From: an uncultured Oscillospiraceae bacterium
GTDB taxonomy: Bacteria > Bacillota > Clostridia > Oscillospirales > Acutalibacteraceae
Length of the DNA stretch: 24,104 nucleotides
NCBI GenBank assembly: GCA_900539855.1
Contig: UQDO01000038.1
Span: 1-24,104, forward strand
Reading direction: 5' to 3'
Part shown: piece after piece, positions 14,671 to 22,519 of the stretch
Layout of the letters: every line of letters begins with the position of its first letter
Numbering within the stretch: the stretch's first letter is position 1
Notes under the pieces: model-generated
Database searches by the model: none
What the model was told of the DNA's origin: nothing
The model's input: the letters and a program-made list of their open reading frames with translations, nothing else
Position numbers and translations under genes: made by a program

Positions 14671-14838
14671 TCAGTACCACATTATCTCACGGCCTATCCG
14701 GCGTATTTCGGCGTCTGTCCCGGCAGCGGCAGCTTTTTCTATTATTTTCTGCTGTCCGTCACGCGGAATACCTTCGAAGTGCGCCATCATTTCCGGGTCG
14801 CCGCCCAGCATTTTTGCAAATTCGACAGGCAAATTCAT
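14671..14838 (-). CDS. Small protein (55 aa), unknown function
   Basis: The frame from 14838 reads MNLPVEFAKMLGGDPEMMAH and ends with AEIRRIGREIMWY. I chose this start because AAAAGGGGTGG lies in front; an upstream ATG at 14880 has no good site. The amphipathic, mostly helical layout (LP-EF-x-D-P-x-x-x-x-FE, then a GQQKIIEKA helix and a basic R-R-I segment) distantly resembles the C-terminal part of YdeI/OmdA-type proteins. I do not treat that as an assignment. It converges with nadC. Its last codons form part of a GTGGT/ACCAC hairpin (14667-14680). Confidence 0.6.
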   Translation of the reverse strand: MNLPVEFAKMLGGDPEMMAHFEGIPRDGQQKIIEKAAAAGTDAEIRRIGREIMWY

Positions 14839-14912
14839 AGCACCACCCCTTTTACCTTTAGTATTATCACCGTGCCGCAAAGAATACGCCGGTGCGAAAG
14901 GAATGAAAACAA

Positions 14913-15347
14913 ATGAAGCGCAGAGCTTCGGTTATCGCGTGTCTGCTCATGATAGCGGTCACTGTGATAAACATGGCTTATCTGATTAAAGATTCTTTTT
15001 TTTACAGCCTTGAAAATCTGCCGACCGGCACGTTTATAAGGGAAGATTTTGACCAGAACATCCTGTTCAGCGAGGGCTACAAGCTCAAGGTGTACCAGAT
15101 CGACGAGTCGGCGCATTTCCCTGCCGGAATAAGGGTCGAGCTTTGCAACGACCACACCGGAAAAAAGAGAACGATATATTGGCAGACAGACACTAAAGGC
15201 TCGATAGTTAACTGGCTCGAGACCGAGCCGGCTGTAACGATAAACGGAGTTTATCTGAATTACGAGACCGATTCCTACGACTGCCGCGATTTTGACGATC
15301 ACATTTTTATAGACAATTACGGCAATAAGATCGTAGCTGAAGAATAA
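14913..15347 (+). CDS. Membrane-anchored protein (144 aa), DUF5412-like, unknown function
   Basis: An N-terminal hydrophobic span (about 5-25, SVIACLLMIAVTVINMAYLI) is followed by an extracytoplasmic domain of about 115 residues. It contains KVYQIDESAHFPAGIRVELC, then KKRTIYWQ and VTINGVYLNYETD. That pattern resembles DUF5412-type anchored proteins of Bacillota, from memory and unverified. The ribosome site is AAAGG ten bases upstream. The gene upstream is divergent. No role can be given. Confidence 0.72.
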   Translation: MKRRASVIACLLMIAVTVINMAYLIKDSFFYSLENLPTGTFIREDFDQNILFSEGYKLKVYQIDESAHFPAGIRVELCNDHTGKKRTIYWQTDTKGSIVNWLETEPAVTINGVYLNYETDSYDCRDFDDHIFIDNYGNKIVAEE

Positions 15348-15443
15348 CGTATTATAAAATCGGTGATTTTTGCGTATAATCATTTTATAAAGCCAAAAAC
15401 GGCGCATATTGCGCCGAAAATTTAAATCGGAGTGTGAATTTTT

Positions 15444-15677
15444 ATGAAAAAGATCATCTGCAAACGCGAATACGATACCGACACTGCGGTGCTTATAAAG
15501 AAACGCACGGTCGGTGAGTTCGGAGATCCGGCAGGCTACGAGGAATCGCTTTACAAAACGCCGGACGGGAAATATTTCCTTTATCAGAACGGCGGCGAGG
15601 AGTCGCCCTATAAGAAGGAAAACATCAAGGCGATGTCGGCTGCGAAGGCTGAAATTTTCGCCTCTGAGGATCGGTAA
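15444..15677 (+). CDS. Small conserved protein (77 aa) of a family common on clostridial mobile elements
   Basis: The pattern KKIICKREYDTDTAVLI, then YEESLYKTPDGKYFLYQNGG and a closing SAAKAEIFA matches a family I know only as hypothetical proteins (KKIINGK-YDTETA, EETLY-K-TGEYFL-GEGG). These are frequent on integrative elements and plasmids of gut Clostridia. It has a GGAGTG ribosome site and is closed by a strong terminator, so it is an independent short unit. No function is assigned. Confidence 0.7.
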   Translation: MKKIICKREYDTDTAVLIKKRTVGEFGDPAGYEESLYKTPDGKYFLYQNGGEESPYKKENIKAMSAAKAEIFASEDR

Positions 15678-15688
15678 TATCAGAAAAT

Positions 15689-15734
15689 AAAACTCACCCG
15701 GCAAAGCCTTTCGGTTTTGCCGGGTGAGTTTTTG
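15689..15734 (+). terminator. Rho-independent terminator
   Basis: A perfect 15-bp stem (AACTCACCCGGCAAA at 15691-15705, with its complement at 15716-15730) is followed by T residues, 12 bp after the 77-residue gene. Confidence 0.9.
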
Positions 15735-15762
15735 CCAACCGCAGTTTTTGGGCTTTAAAAGA

Positions 15763-16026
15763 TAAATTTTAGTTTAGCGGTATGAGGAAACAAAGAATCA
15801 TTTTGTACGTCGTAGGGCAGGGGCTCGTCTCCTGCCGTTATTTCTCACAGCAAATTAAATTTAAATATTAGGTTTTAATATACGATTTAATTTACTGATA
15901 GACGTAGGGAACGACCTATGTGTCGTTCCTTAAAACCCAATGAAACCGTGCGGAACGACACATAGGTCGTTCCCTACGTTTGTCAATTGATTATACAAAT
16001 GCTATTCACCTATAAACTAAAATTTA
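15763..16026. mobile_element. Composite MITE-like intergenic repeat (264 bp)
   Basis: The ends are a perfect 14-bp inverted repeat (TAAATTTTAGTTTA at 15763-15776; its complement at 16013-16026). The left part (15774-15844) aligns with 22157-22225 at roughly 70 percent by eye. This includes TTTAGCGG and a CTCCTGCCGTTATTT block. The right part holds a second palindromic unit (15902-15979). There is no transposase, so it would need one in trans. It fills the stretch between the terminators at 15734 and 16035. Confidence 0.6.
15902..15979. repeat. Perfect 28-bp inverted repeat with a 22-nt loop
   Basis: The arms are 15902-15929 (ACGTAGGGAACGACCTATGT, then GTCGTTCC) and 15952-15979 (the exact complement). 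Long GC-rich arms without a T-run and with no flanking gene suggest a nested miniature element, not a terminator. Confidence 0.85.
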
Positions 16027-16034
16027 ATCATTCC

Positions 16035-16069
16035 AAAAAAAACAAGCGGCAGGACATCCTGCCGCTTGT
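16035..16069 (-). terminator. Rho-independent terminator of the MMPL operon
   Basis: On the minus strand, a 13-bp stem (16042-16054 with 16057-16069, ACAAGCGGCAGGA and its complement) runs into eight T residues, 41 bp after the last operon gene. Confidence 0.92.
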
Positions 16070-16109
16070 GCCTTTACCGCTTGTTTGCCTGTCGCTTATT
16101 GGTTACCGC

Positions 16110-17984
16110 TTATTCTGCCTTCACGGCATCGGTGCGGTATATGAACTTGACATTGCCGTCCATTTCATCGGAAATGCCGGAGAATGATTTATAATCCTTC
16201 GACACCTCGACCGTTGCCTTGAAGCGTGTCACAAGTCCTGCAACATCGCCGTCAACAGCCTCGACCAGCTTGTCAACACCCTTGCTGCTGAACTCCTTGA
16301 GTCCGCTGCTCAGCTGCATTGCTCCGTTTTTAAGCTCGGTCACTCCGGTGATGAGCGCCGGTGCGCCGTCCTTCATAGTGATTATGCCGTTATAAAGCTC
16401 ATTTACACCGGCATCAAGCTTTCCGGCTCCGGCTGCCAGTTTGCCGGCTCCTGCGTCAAGCTGTTTGGCTCCTGCCTCTGCCTTGGATGCACCTGCGGTG
16501 TAGTCGGCAATTCCTTTGTAGAATTCGTTGTATTCGTCAAGCTGTCCTTTAAGACCGGATACCGAAGCCTTTGCCCCGTTTATCTGCTCGACGCCTGCCG
16601 CAGCAGTCATCACAGCATTGTATTTTTCGACCGGCACAACCCCTGCCGCATAGCCTGCCTTCACCGTTTCAACGGCGGTGCTGAACTGCTCGTCTGTCGT
16701 GACGCCGAGCTGCGCATAGATCCCAGCCTTTTTGGCATCAAGTGTTCCGAGCACGGCAGTAAGCGTGGCTGAATAATTTTCTATCGTAAGATCGTTTTCT
16801 ATAAGTTCAGCCTCTTTGAGCTGTGCGCTCGCGGCTGAAAGCAGGGTGTTGAACACCTTTTTGGCGCCCTCGTTCAACGCGTCGTTGTTTGATGTCAGCT
16901 CACCGAGTCCGCTGACCAGCTCGGCTGTGCCTGCCTTGAGCGTCTCTGTGCCGGTCACAAGACCTGCGGTGCCGTTTTTCAGCTGCTCAGCGCCTGCCGC
17001 CAGCTTATCTATCCCGGCAACAAGTGTATTTGACTTTTCGAGCAGCGTGCAAAGACCGTCATACAGCCTGGACGAGCCGTCGGTCAGCTGTCTTACCGCG
17101 TCGGCAAGCTGATCGACCGAGTCGGTCAGTGCGTCCAGCGAATCAATTTTATCGGTGTCGATACCGTTGAATATTTCATTTGTAGCTATAGTTACGGTGT
17201 TCTGCAATTCAAAGTTCTTTACATCGGCTTTTATCTCAACATAGTCAGGTATGACCTCGGCATTTTCGCCTTTGAGCGCAAGGTTTTCAGCCATTCCCGG
17301 CAGCGCTATGCCCACCACTGCGGTGCGGTCGCCGTCGTTGATGTATTTGCCGTTCGACACCTCAACGTTCGTGAAATTGTCGTTGTCAAGCAAGATTCCG
17401 GTAAGCATCGCGAACGGTACATATATCTTTTCTTCCTTGCCGTCTATGCTGACCGTTTCGTACTGCCTGTTTTCATAGTCAAAACGAATGGTCACCTTGC
17501 CTGATTTTCCGGCTATGTCGGCGGCGGATATCGCCTTGCCGTCAAGAGTGTAGCTTACCGACAGCTTGACGGGGATATCCTTGTCGATGTTGCCTCTGTA
17601 GTAGATATCGTTTCCGGCGGCATCCCAGACGCGGAGGTTATCTCCGTTCATGGTGTAGCTTTCGTCGCCCTTTACGTTGGTAACGTCGCCAAGCTCTGAC
17701 TTGTCGGTCAGACTGCTGCTGCCGAGCGCGTTTTTGATCCAGTCGCTGACTATTATCTTCTTGACGCTGCCGTCCGCGCCGGCGATGACATAAACGGTCT
17801 CGTCCTTAGCCGGCTTTTTGTCCTCTTTTTCGGTCACGTTATCGGCGGCTACCGGCGCCGTTACATTGTTTTCGGTACCGTTTTTGCCGAGCGAATATGC
17901 GGCTGCGGTCACACCGCCTGCCGCGATCAGCGCACAAAGCGCTATCGACAGATGCTTTATAAATGATCTTTTCATATCAATCAT
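16110..17984 (-). CDS. Secreted/anchored LxxG heptad-repeat protein, MMPL partner
   Basis: The N-terminal basic stretch and hydrophobic segment (about 8-30, IKHLSIALCALIAAGGVTAA) form an uncleaved anchor or signal. The rest (about 590 residues) is outside the membrane. A beta-rich first half is followed by long helical stretches of xxxLxxG heptads (LAAGAEQLKNGTAGLVTG, and LDAGAGKLAAGAGKLDAG). These are the coiled-coil repeats of YhgE/Pip-type and MMPL-associated proteins. It follows the MMPL gene by nine bases and probably works with it as a periplasm-side or wall-side adaptor. Two starts are possible, 17984 or 17975; the second has better spacing to its AAGG. It is the last operon gene. Confidence 0.85.
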   Translation of the reverse strand: MIDMKRSFIKHLSIALCALIAAGGVTAAAYSLGKNGTENNVTAPVAADNVTEKEDKKPAKDETVYVIAGADGSVKKIIVSDWIKNALGSSSLTDKSELGDVTNVKGDESYTMNGDNLRVWDAAGNDIYYRGNIDKDIPVKLSVSYTLDGKAISAADIAGKSGKVTIRFDYENRQYETVSIDGKEEKIYVPFAMLTGILLDNDNFTNVEVSNGKYINDGDRTAVVGIALPGMAENLALKGENAEVIPDYVEIKADVKNFELQNTVTIATNEIFNGIDTDKIDSLDALTDSVDQLADAVRQLTDGSSRLYDGLCTLLEKSNTLVAGIDKLAAGAEQLKNGTAGLVTGTETLKAGTAELVSGLGELTSNNDALNEGAKKVFNTLLSAASAQLKEAELIENDLTIENYSATLTAVLGTLDAKKAGIYAQLGVTTDEQFSTAVETVKAGYAAGVVPVEKYNAVMTAAAGVEQINGAKASVSGLKGQLDEYNEFYKGIADYTAGASKAEAGAKQLDAGAGKLAAGAGKLDAGVNELYNGIITMKDGAPALITGVTELKNGAMQLSSGLKEFSSKGVDKLVEAVDGDVAGLVTRFKATVEVSKDYKSFSGISDEMDGNVKFIYRTDAVKAE

Positions 17985-17993
17985 ACCTTCCCT

Positions 17994-20120
17994 TCACGCA
18001 TTTACGGTTTCATTTTGTTCGGTGCTTTGACCGCCGTTTGTTCTGCCGCCCTTAGAGCAGTGCTTCATGCCAAGCGTCGTCGCACATATCAGCCTGTCGC
18101 ACAGCATGAGCAGCGCCGGCAGGAAGAATACAACGCAGAACATACTTACTATTGCGCCCCTTGCCATCAGCATGCACATTGAACTGATGATATCGATGTC
18201 GGAATATACCGCAACTCCGAAGGTCGCTGCGAAAAGTCCGAGTCCGCTGACAATTATCGACGGTATCGATGTTGAAAGTGCCGTTCTGACCGCTTCGGTC
18301 CTGCCGCGTCCCGATATGCGCTCAGCCTTGTAACGTGTGGTCATGAGTATAGCATAGTCGACCGTAGCGCCAAGCTGTATCGTGCTTATGCATATAGGCG
18401 CTATAAAGGGGAGCGACTGACCAAGATAGTGCGGCAGACCTAAGTTTATAAATATCGCAAGCTCTATTACCGCTATCAGTATGAACGGCAGCGAAATACT
18501 CTTTTCTACCGCCATTATGATAAGGAATATCGCTATGATAGACACGGCATTTACGACCTTGAAGTCGCGGTCGGTCGTTTCGATCATGTCCTTCATGCAG
18601 GGCGCCTCTCCTATCAGCATGCCGCTGGGATCGTATTTTTTAATTATGCTGTTGAGTGAATTTATCTGTCCGTTTACATTGTCGCTTGCGACCTTGTATT
18701 CGGAGTTTATGAGCATGAGCTCCCATTTGTCGCTTTTAAGTATGCTCTTTATGCTGTCGGGAAGTATCTCCTCAGGCACACGGCTGCCTATGACCGACTC
18801 AAGTCCGAGCACATATTTAACGCCGTCGACCTGCTCCATTTCCTTTATCATTTTGCGGACCGACTTGTTTTCAAGATCCGCACTGACCAGCACCATGTGG
18901 GTCGAAGCAACGTCAAACTCGTCGGAAAGTTTTGAATTGGCTATTACATATTCCATATCCGACGGCAGGCATTCGCCCATGTCGTAGTAGACCTCTTTGT
19001 TGGTCTTGCTGTAGCCGTAATACGCAGGCGCTACAAGCAGCGCAAACACTATAAGGAATGCCGGGAACACCTTTGTGGTGCCGCGTGCAAGACGGGTCAT
19101 GTCGGGTATTATCGACCTATGCTTTGTCTTTTGCAGCGGCTTGTCAAGAATAAGTATCATTGCCGGCAGCACGGTCACGCAGCCGAGCACGCCGAACAGC
19201 ACGCCCTTCGCCATAACGATGCCGAGGTCACGACCCAGTGTAAAGGTCATGAAGCAAAGCGCTATAAATCCGGCTATTGTCGTTATCGAGCTTCCGACCA
19301 CCGATGTAAGTGTCTCGCCGATAGCGGCAGCCATGGCGTCCTCTTTTGAAGGATACCTTTCACGCTGCTCGTTGTAGCTGTGCCAGAGGAATATCGAATA
19401 GTCCATCGTAACGGCAAGCTGCAGCACTGCGGACAGCGCCTTTGTTATATACGATATCTCGCCGAAGAAATAGTTGGTACCTAAATTTATCAGTATCATC
19501 ATACCGATCGACGCCAAGAATACGAAAGGCACGAGCCAGCCGTCAAGCAGAATGACCATCGCGGCACATGCAAGCAGAACGGCTATGCCGACATATATCG
19601 GCTCCTCCTTTTCGCAAAGGTCCTTAAGGTCGGTAACAAGCGCCGACATGCCGGTCACAAAGCACTGCTTTCCGGCAATGGAGCGTATCTCGCGTATCGC
19701 ATCCATAGTGACGTCGGCTGAGGTCGCGGTGTCAAAGAACACCGCCGCCATTGTGGCATTTCCGGCGTTAAAGGCGTCATACACCTCATCCGGCAAAAGC
19801 TCCTTAGGCACCGAGATGTCTGCAAGAGACGAATACCACAGCACGGTGTCAACGTGATCGACCTGCTTTATCTTATCGCAGACCGACTCGACGTCCTTGT
19901 CGGGCATATCCTCAAATATCACAAATGAAAACGCACCCTTGCCGAACTCATTCATAAGCTCGTTCTGACCTATTACCGTGTCCATGCTGTCGGGCAGGTA
20001 GGTCAGCATATCGTAGTTTATCCTCGTGCTTACCATGCCGAAGACCGACGGTATAAGCAGCAGCAGCGCGAGAACGAAGATCGGTATTCTGTATTTTACA
20101 ACCGCTTTTCCGAACTTCAT
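17994..20120 (-). CDS. MMPL/RND-family exporter
   Basis: The 708-residue membrane protein is built of two similar halves, each with one outer span, a large extracytoplasmic loop and a five-span bundle. The first bundle carries LAVTMDYSIFLWHSYNEQRE and the second LGATVDYAILMTTRYKAER. The aspartate in each TM4 (the D-Y pairs) is the MMPL proton-relay motif. It closes with a short charged tail. MMPL proteins export lipids or other hydrophobic compounds using the proton gradient. In gut Clostridia they commonly sit, as here, between a small membrane protein and an LxxG-repeat protein under a TetR regulator. The substrate is unknown. Spacing is six bases from the HdeD gene, so one operon. Confidence 0.92.
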   Translation of the reverse strand: MKFGKAVVKYRIPIFVLALLLLIPSVFGMVSTRINYDMLTYLPDSMDTVIGQNELMNEFGKGAFSFVIFEDMPDKDVESVCDKIKQVDHVDTVLWYSSLADISVPKELLPDEVYDAFNAGNATMAAVFFDTATSADVTMDAIREIRSIAGKQCFVTGMSALVTDLKDLCEKEEPIYVGIAVLLACAAMVILLDGWLVPFVFLASIGMMILINLGTNYFFGEISYITKALSAVLQLAVTMDYSIFLWHSYNEQRERYPSKEDAMAAAIGETLTSVVGSSITTIAGFIALCFMTFTLGRDLGIVMAKGVLFGVLGCVTVLPAMILILDKPLQKTKHRSIIPDMTRLARGTTKVFPAFLIVFALLVAPAYYGYSKTNKEVYYDMGECLPSDMEYVIANSKLSDEFDVASTHMVLVSADLENKSVRKMIKEMEQVDGVKYVLGLESVIGSRVPEEILPDSIKSILKSDKWELMLINSEYKVASDNVNGQINSLNSIIKKYDPSGMLIGEAPCMKDMIETTDRDFKVVNAVSIIAIFLIIMAVEKSISLPFILIAVIELAIFINLGLPHYLGQSLPFIAPICISTIQLGATVDYAILMTTRYKAERISGRGRTEAVRTALSTSIPSIIVSGLGLFAATFGVAVYSDIDIISSMCMLMARGAIVSMFCVVFFLPALLMLCDRLICATTLGMKHCSKGGRTNGGQSTEQNETVNA

Positions 20121-20126
20121 CAGCTA

Positions 20127-20726
20127 TCAGTCCTTTCCGTTACTCCCATCAAAATCAATTTCTATCACATCGGGTCTCTGGTTTTTTACTATCTTCACAG
20201 CCGTTATGACGGTGCTGATGTTGAGCAGCCCCTCAGACAGCAGCGAGATCCCTAAAAACACGGCTAAGATCTTTGCGCTTTCGCTCGGACGGGAAATAAG
20301 TATCGCACCTAAAATTCCGGTTATCAGAGCAACACTAAGTATCAGCCACCATTTCCTTATGCCGAACCGGCGCGAGTCAACGGCTATCTGTATTTTGAAC
20401 AGCGCGTCGGCAAGCACCGAAACGCCGAGGCCGAAGCAAAAGAAGCTCATGAGCGAGCCCGGTCTTACGATCATCAGAATACCGAGCACCGAAAACAGCA
20501 GACCGAACGCAAGGTCGTACTGAAATGCAAGCCTGTAAAGATCCTTTGAAAAATATCCGACCAGCTTTACAATGCCGAAGAGCAGCATTATCGTGCCGCA
20601 TACTAAGCCGAGTATTGTGTTTGACATATCAGGCATTACTATCAGCAGAATACCGAAAGCGCACATGACAGCCGACATCACTATATAGCCTATCTTAGCG
20701 GTCCTCATCATAGTCACTGAACGCAT
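20127..20726 (-). CDS. HdeD/DUF308-family membrane protein
   Basis: About 199 residues contain six hydrophobic spans in pairs: IGYIVMSAVMCAFGILLIVM, TILGLVCGTIMLLFGIVKLV, LLFSVLGILMIVRPG and the later matching pairs. The internal repeat is typical of HdeD. The start at 20726 (MRSVTMMRTAK) has GGAGG eight bases ahead; a frame start at 20771 would lie in the promoter. Relatives are linked to acid or envelope stress. As first gene of the MMPL operon it may be a subunit or membrane sensor, which is inference. Confidence 0.85.
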   Translation of the reverse strand: MRSVTMMRTAKIGYIVMSAVMCAFGILLIVMPDMSNTILGLVCGTIMLLFGIVKLVGYFSKDLYRLAFQYDLAFGLLFSVLGILMIVRPGSLMSFFCFGLGVSVLADALFKIQIAVDSRRFGIRKWWLILSVALITGILGAILISRPSESAKILAVFLGISLLSEGLLNISTVITAVKIVKNQRPDVIEIDFDGSNGKD

Positions 20727-20755
20727 ATTTTGCACCTCCGTTTCTTTTCTACACC

Positions 20756-20769
20756 GACAGTATACTGTC
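20756..20769. promoter_or_regulatory. Candidate TetR operator, 14-bp perfect palindrome
   Basis: GACAGTATACTGTC is a perfect palindrome, 29 bp upstream of the HdeD start. On the minus strand its TATACT can serve as a -10 with TTTAAA 17 bp before it, so the operator would cover the promoter. The TetR gene lies just upstream in the same direction, ended by its own terminator. Assignment to this TetR is inference from position and symmetry. Confidence 0.6.
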
Positions 20770-20792
20770 AAAGCACGGCTTTTTAAACGGGC

Positions 20793-20835
20793 AAAAGCCC
20801 TCCCATGACCGAAATCAGGTCACAGAAAGGCTTTT
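20793..20835 (-). terminator. Terminator of the tetR-family gene
   Basis: AAAAGCC (20793-20799) pairs with GGCTTTT (20829-20835), with an inner TGACC/GGTCA stem. It lies 44 bp after the regulator stop and ends in T residues on the minus strand. It separates the regulator from the MMPL operon. Confidence 0.75.
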
Positions 20836-20878
20836 GTCTGAAATTTGTGCAAACGGACGGGTTTGCACAAATATGTAT

Positions 20879-21451
20879 TCACTTGTCCCGGGGCGGAGAC
20901 TCTATGCTCCTTTTTATCATTTCCTCAAGCGAACCGCGGCGAAGCTCACATATGCGATAAAAATCCTTTACAAGGTCATCCTTCATTCCGCTGCCTATCC
21001 ATTCGGTTATCATACCGAACGACTCGCACCTGTACGCCGTAACAATAACCCGACGGTCATCCGCGTCTATCGTCCTGCCCGACAGCAGCGTGTCAAAATA
21101 CGCGTTTATAACGTGATCGCATGTACTGTTGAGATAATATTCGTAAACGTCCCTGTTCACGGAATTGTAAATATGCATAACCGCGCGCTTGTTTTTGAGT
21201 GCAAATTCAATGGCGGCTGAAAAGCACTGCTCCATGGACTCAATGGTCGGATACTTCGCGATGAGCGCTGCGGCTTCATCGGTTATTATCTCCCTTATAA
21301 GTGCCGGAACATCCTGATAATGATAATAAAATGAATTGCGGTTGATACCGCAGTCCTCAACTATATCCTTAACGCTTATCTTGCCGAGCGGACGCTCGTC
21401 AAGCAGCTTCAGAAACGACTGCTTTATTGCTGCTTTTGTAAAATTAGGCAA
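20879..21451 (-). CDS. TetR/AcrR-family regulator
   Basis: The 190-residue protein opens PNFTKAAIKQSFLKLLDERP and has the N-terminal TetR helix-turn-helix (about 22-47, ISVKDIVEDCGINRNSFYYHY), followed by a helical ligand domain. The gene starts with TTG, preceded by GGAGG six bases away. A promoter candidate (TTGCTT, 17-bp spacer, TACAAT) lies in the tail of the upstream gene. The position next to the MMPL operon and the palindrome at 20756 suggest it represses that exporter. The inducing ligand is unknown. Confidence 0.9.
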   Translation of the reverse strand: MPNFTKAAIKQSFLKLLDERPLGKISVKDIVEDCGINRNSFYYHYQDVPALIREIITDEAAALIAKYPTIESMEQCFSAAIEFALKNKRAVMHIYNSVNRDVYEYYLNSTCDHVINAYFDTLLSGRTIDADDRRVIVTAYRCESFGMITEWIGSGMKDDLVKDFYRICELRRGSLEEMIKRSIESPPRDK

Positions 21452-21496
21452 GGTACACCTCCGAAGAAAACATACATTGTTAAATTTTATCGTTTT

Positions 21497-21994
21497 TCAT
21501 TGTACCATACAGCTTTCAAAAAAGCAAGTGCCATGACCGGCGGAAACCTTAATGGCGACTCCGGACTTAAAAACGGTACTGCCGTGCACCTGCGGCTTAT
21601 TCCTTTTGTTCTTCCGTTTCGCCTTCAAGCACATAGTACTTTGTAGTAATTTGTATGCGGTCTGCTGCCCCCCTTTGTGCACATGCTTTACCGATATCAC
21701 TTCGTCCTCGGCAACGCCGAAGCCTTTCCTCAGTAGGTGTACCGTTACAATAACATTTTTTGTGATCTCATAGATAATAATAGCCAGCGTAGGACATACA
21801 TATAATATCATACAAATATCCGGCAGCGGGGGAAAGCCTTCTTCAGTGAACTGCTCAAGAATGTGTATTAAATAAGGAATCAATATCGCTATAGGAGCCA
21901 CCGCGATCAAAATAATAGATCTCCAGAAAAACCGGCGTATCGCTTTTTTGCAGTCGTCAGATATTCTTTGCTCGGTCAGAACTTCTTTGCCCAT
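21497..21994 (-). CDS. Two-span membrane protein, unknown function
   Basis: I place the start at 21994 (MGKEVLTEQRISDDCKK) with GGGGTGCGG ahead, giving 165 residues; an ATG at 22060 lacks a good site. Two hydrophobic spans (SIILIAVAPIAILIPYLIHI, and a second with ICMILYVCPTLAIIIYEI) are followed by a basic C-terminal domain (about 70 residues, KHVHKGGQQTAYKLLQS and KAKRKNKRNK). The C-terminal part resembles small beta-barrel domains at the end of gut-Clostridia membrane proteins, but I cannot name a family. It is 45 bp upstream of the TetR gene, whose promoter overlaps its end. Confidence 0.6.
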   Translation of the reverse strand: MGKEVLTEQRISDDCKKAIRRFFWRSIILIAVAPIAILIPYLIHILEQFTEEGFPPLPDICMILYVCPTLAIIIYEITKNVIVTVHLLRKGFGVAEDEVISVKHVHKGGQQTAYKLLQSTMCLKAKRKNKRNKPQVHGSTVFKSGVAIKVSAGHGTCFFESCMVQ

Positions 21995-22049
21995 ACCGCA
22001 CCCCAAAAATTTTTCATATATAATTATACGATAAAATTTACCAAAAAGC

Positions 22050-22150
22050 AACCACATCATGAATATGCGTCAGATGCCTCAAACGGCACAAATCATACTC
22101 TGTTGCCCTGCGGAATACAACCTCATCCTCGTTTCCTTGACTTGTAAATC
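22050..22150 (-). pseudogene. Decayed coding remnant
   Basis: On the minus strand, one frame reads SQGNEDEVVFRRATEYDLCR then LRHLTHIHDVVAFW and a stop. Its composition is protein-like and the start of it recalls the N-terminus of a GNAT acetyltransferase (FRRATE-DL). It has no start codon and is far too short. It directly abuts the repeat at 22151 and may be the continuation of the remnant on the other side. Confidence 0.4.
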
Positions 22151-22246
22151 TTATTTTAGCGGTGTGAGTGAACAATGAATTAATTGACGCATTGTAGGAT
22201 ATGGGCTTGCTCCTGCCGTTATTTTTGACCGCTAAATTTTAGTTTT
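22151..22246. mobile_element. MITE-like intergenic repeat (96 bp)
   Basis: The imperfect inverted ends are TTATTTTAGCGGTGTGAG on the left and GACCGCTAAATTTTAGTTTT on the right. The inside, with GGGCTTG and CTCCTGCCGTTATTT, aligns with the left part of the repeat at 15763-15844. There is no coding capacity. Confidence 0.6.
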
Positions 22247-22390
22247 GCAACCGAAATACTGTCGGTCACGACAATGTTTCCGCTTAAAGCCCTCAGTACC
22301 TTTTCGTCCTCCTGCATTGCCTGGCAGTTCACGTCCCATATGATAAGCCCGTTGCTTTTATCATCAAAATATATCGCTCCGTCAAAAAAG
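22220..22390 (-). pseudogene. Coding remnant ending inside the MITE-like repeat
   Basis: The minus-strand frame reads FDGAIYFDDKSNGLIIWDVN, CQAMQEDEKVLRALSGN, IVVTDSISV, then AKLKFSGQK and a stop contributed by the repeat end. It is closed upstream by TGA and has no start. It looks like the decayed C-terminal part of a gene broken by the repeat; the family is not recognised. Confidence 0.45.
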
Positions 22391-22456
22391 TGTCACGCAC
22401 CTGACGGCGGTGCTTTAAGTCGTAATCACGCCGGAAAACGTCCCGGTGCCGCACTG

Positions 22457-22486
22457 TTGACAAAGGGCGTACAGCCGATGTATAAT
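22457..22486 (+). promoter_or_regulatory. Promoter of the deacetylase gene
   Basis: TTGACA (22457-22462), an 18-bp spacer and TATAAT (22481-22486). It places transcription start near 22493 and so decides for the start codon at 22520. Confidence 0.75.
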
Positions 22487-22519
22487 TTCCTTGAAACCTT
22501 TGATTTGGAGCGTGACAGT

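Noticed and set aside
14835..15704. 289-residue open frame on the minus strand
   Set aside because: It is antisense to two small plus-strand genes that have their own ribosome sites and terminator.
15902..15979. CRISPR-like or terminator reading of the 28-bp repeat
   Set aside because: There are only two arms, inverted and not direct, with no spacer series and no T-run.
22274..22519. N-terminal extension of the deacetylase frame
   Set aside because: It crosses antisense decayed coding DNA and the promoter at 22457-22486.
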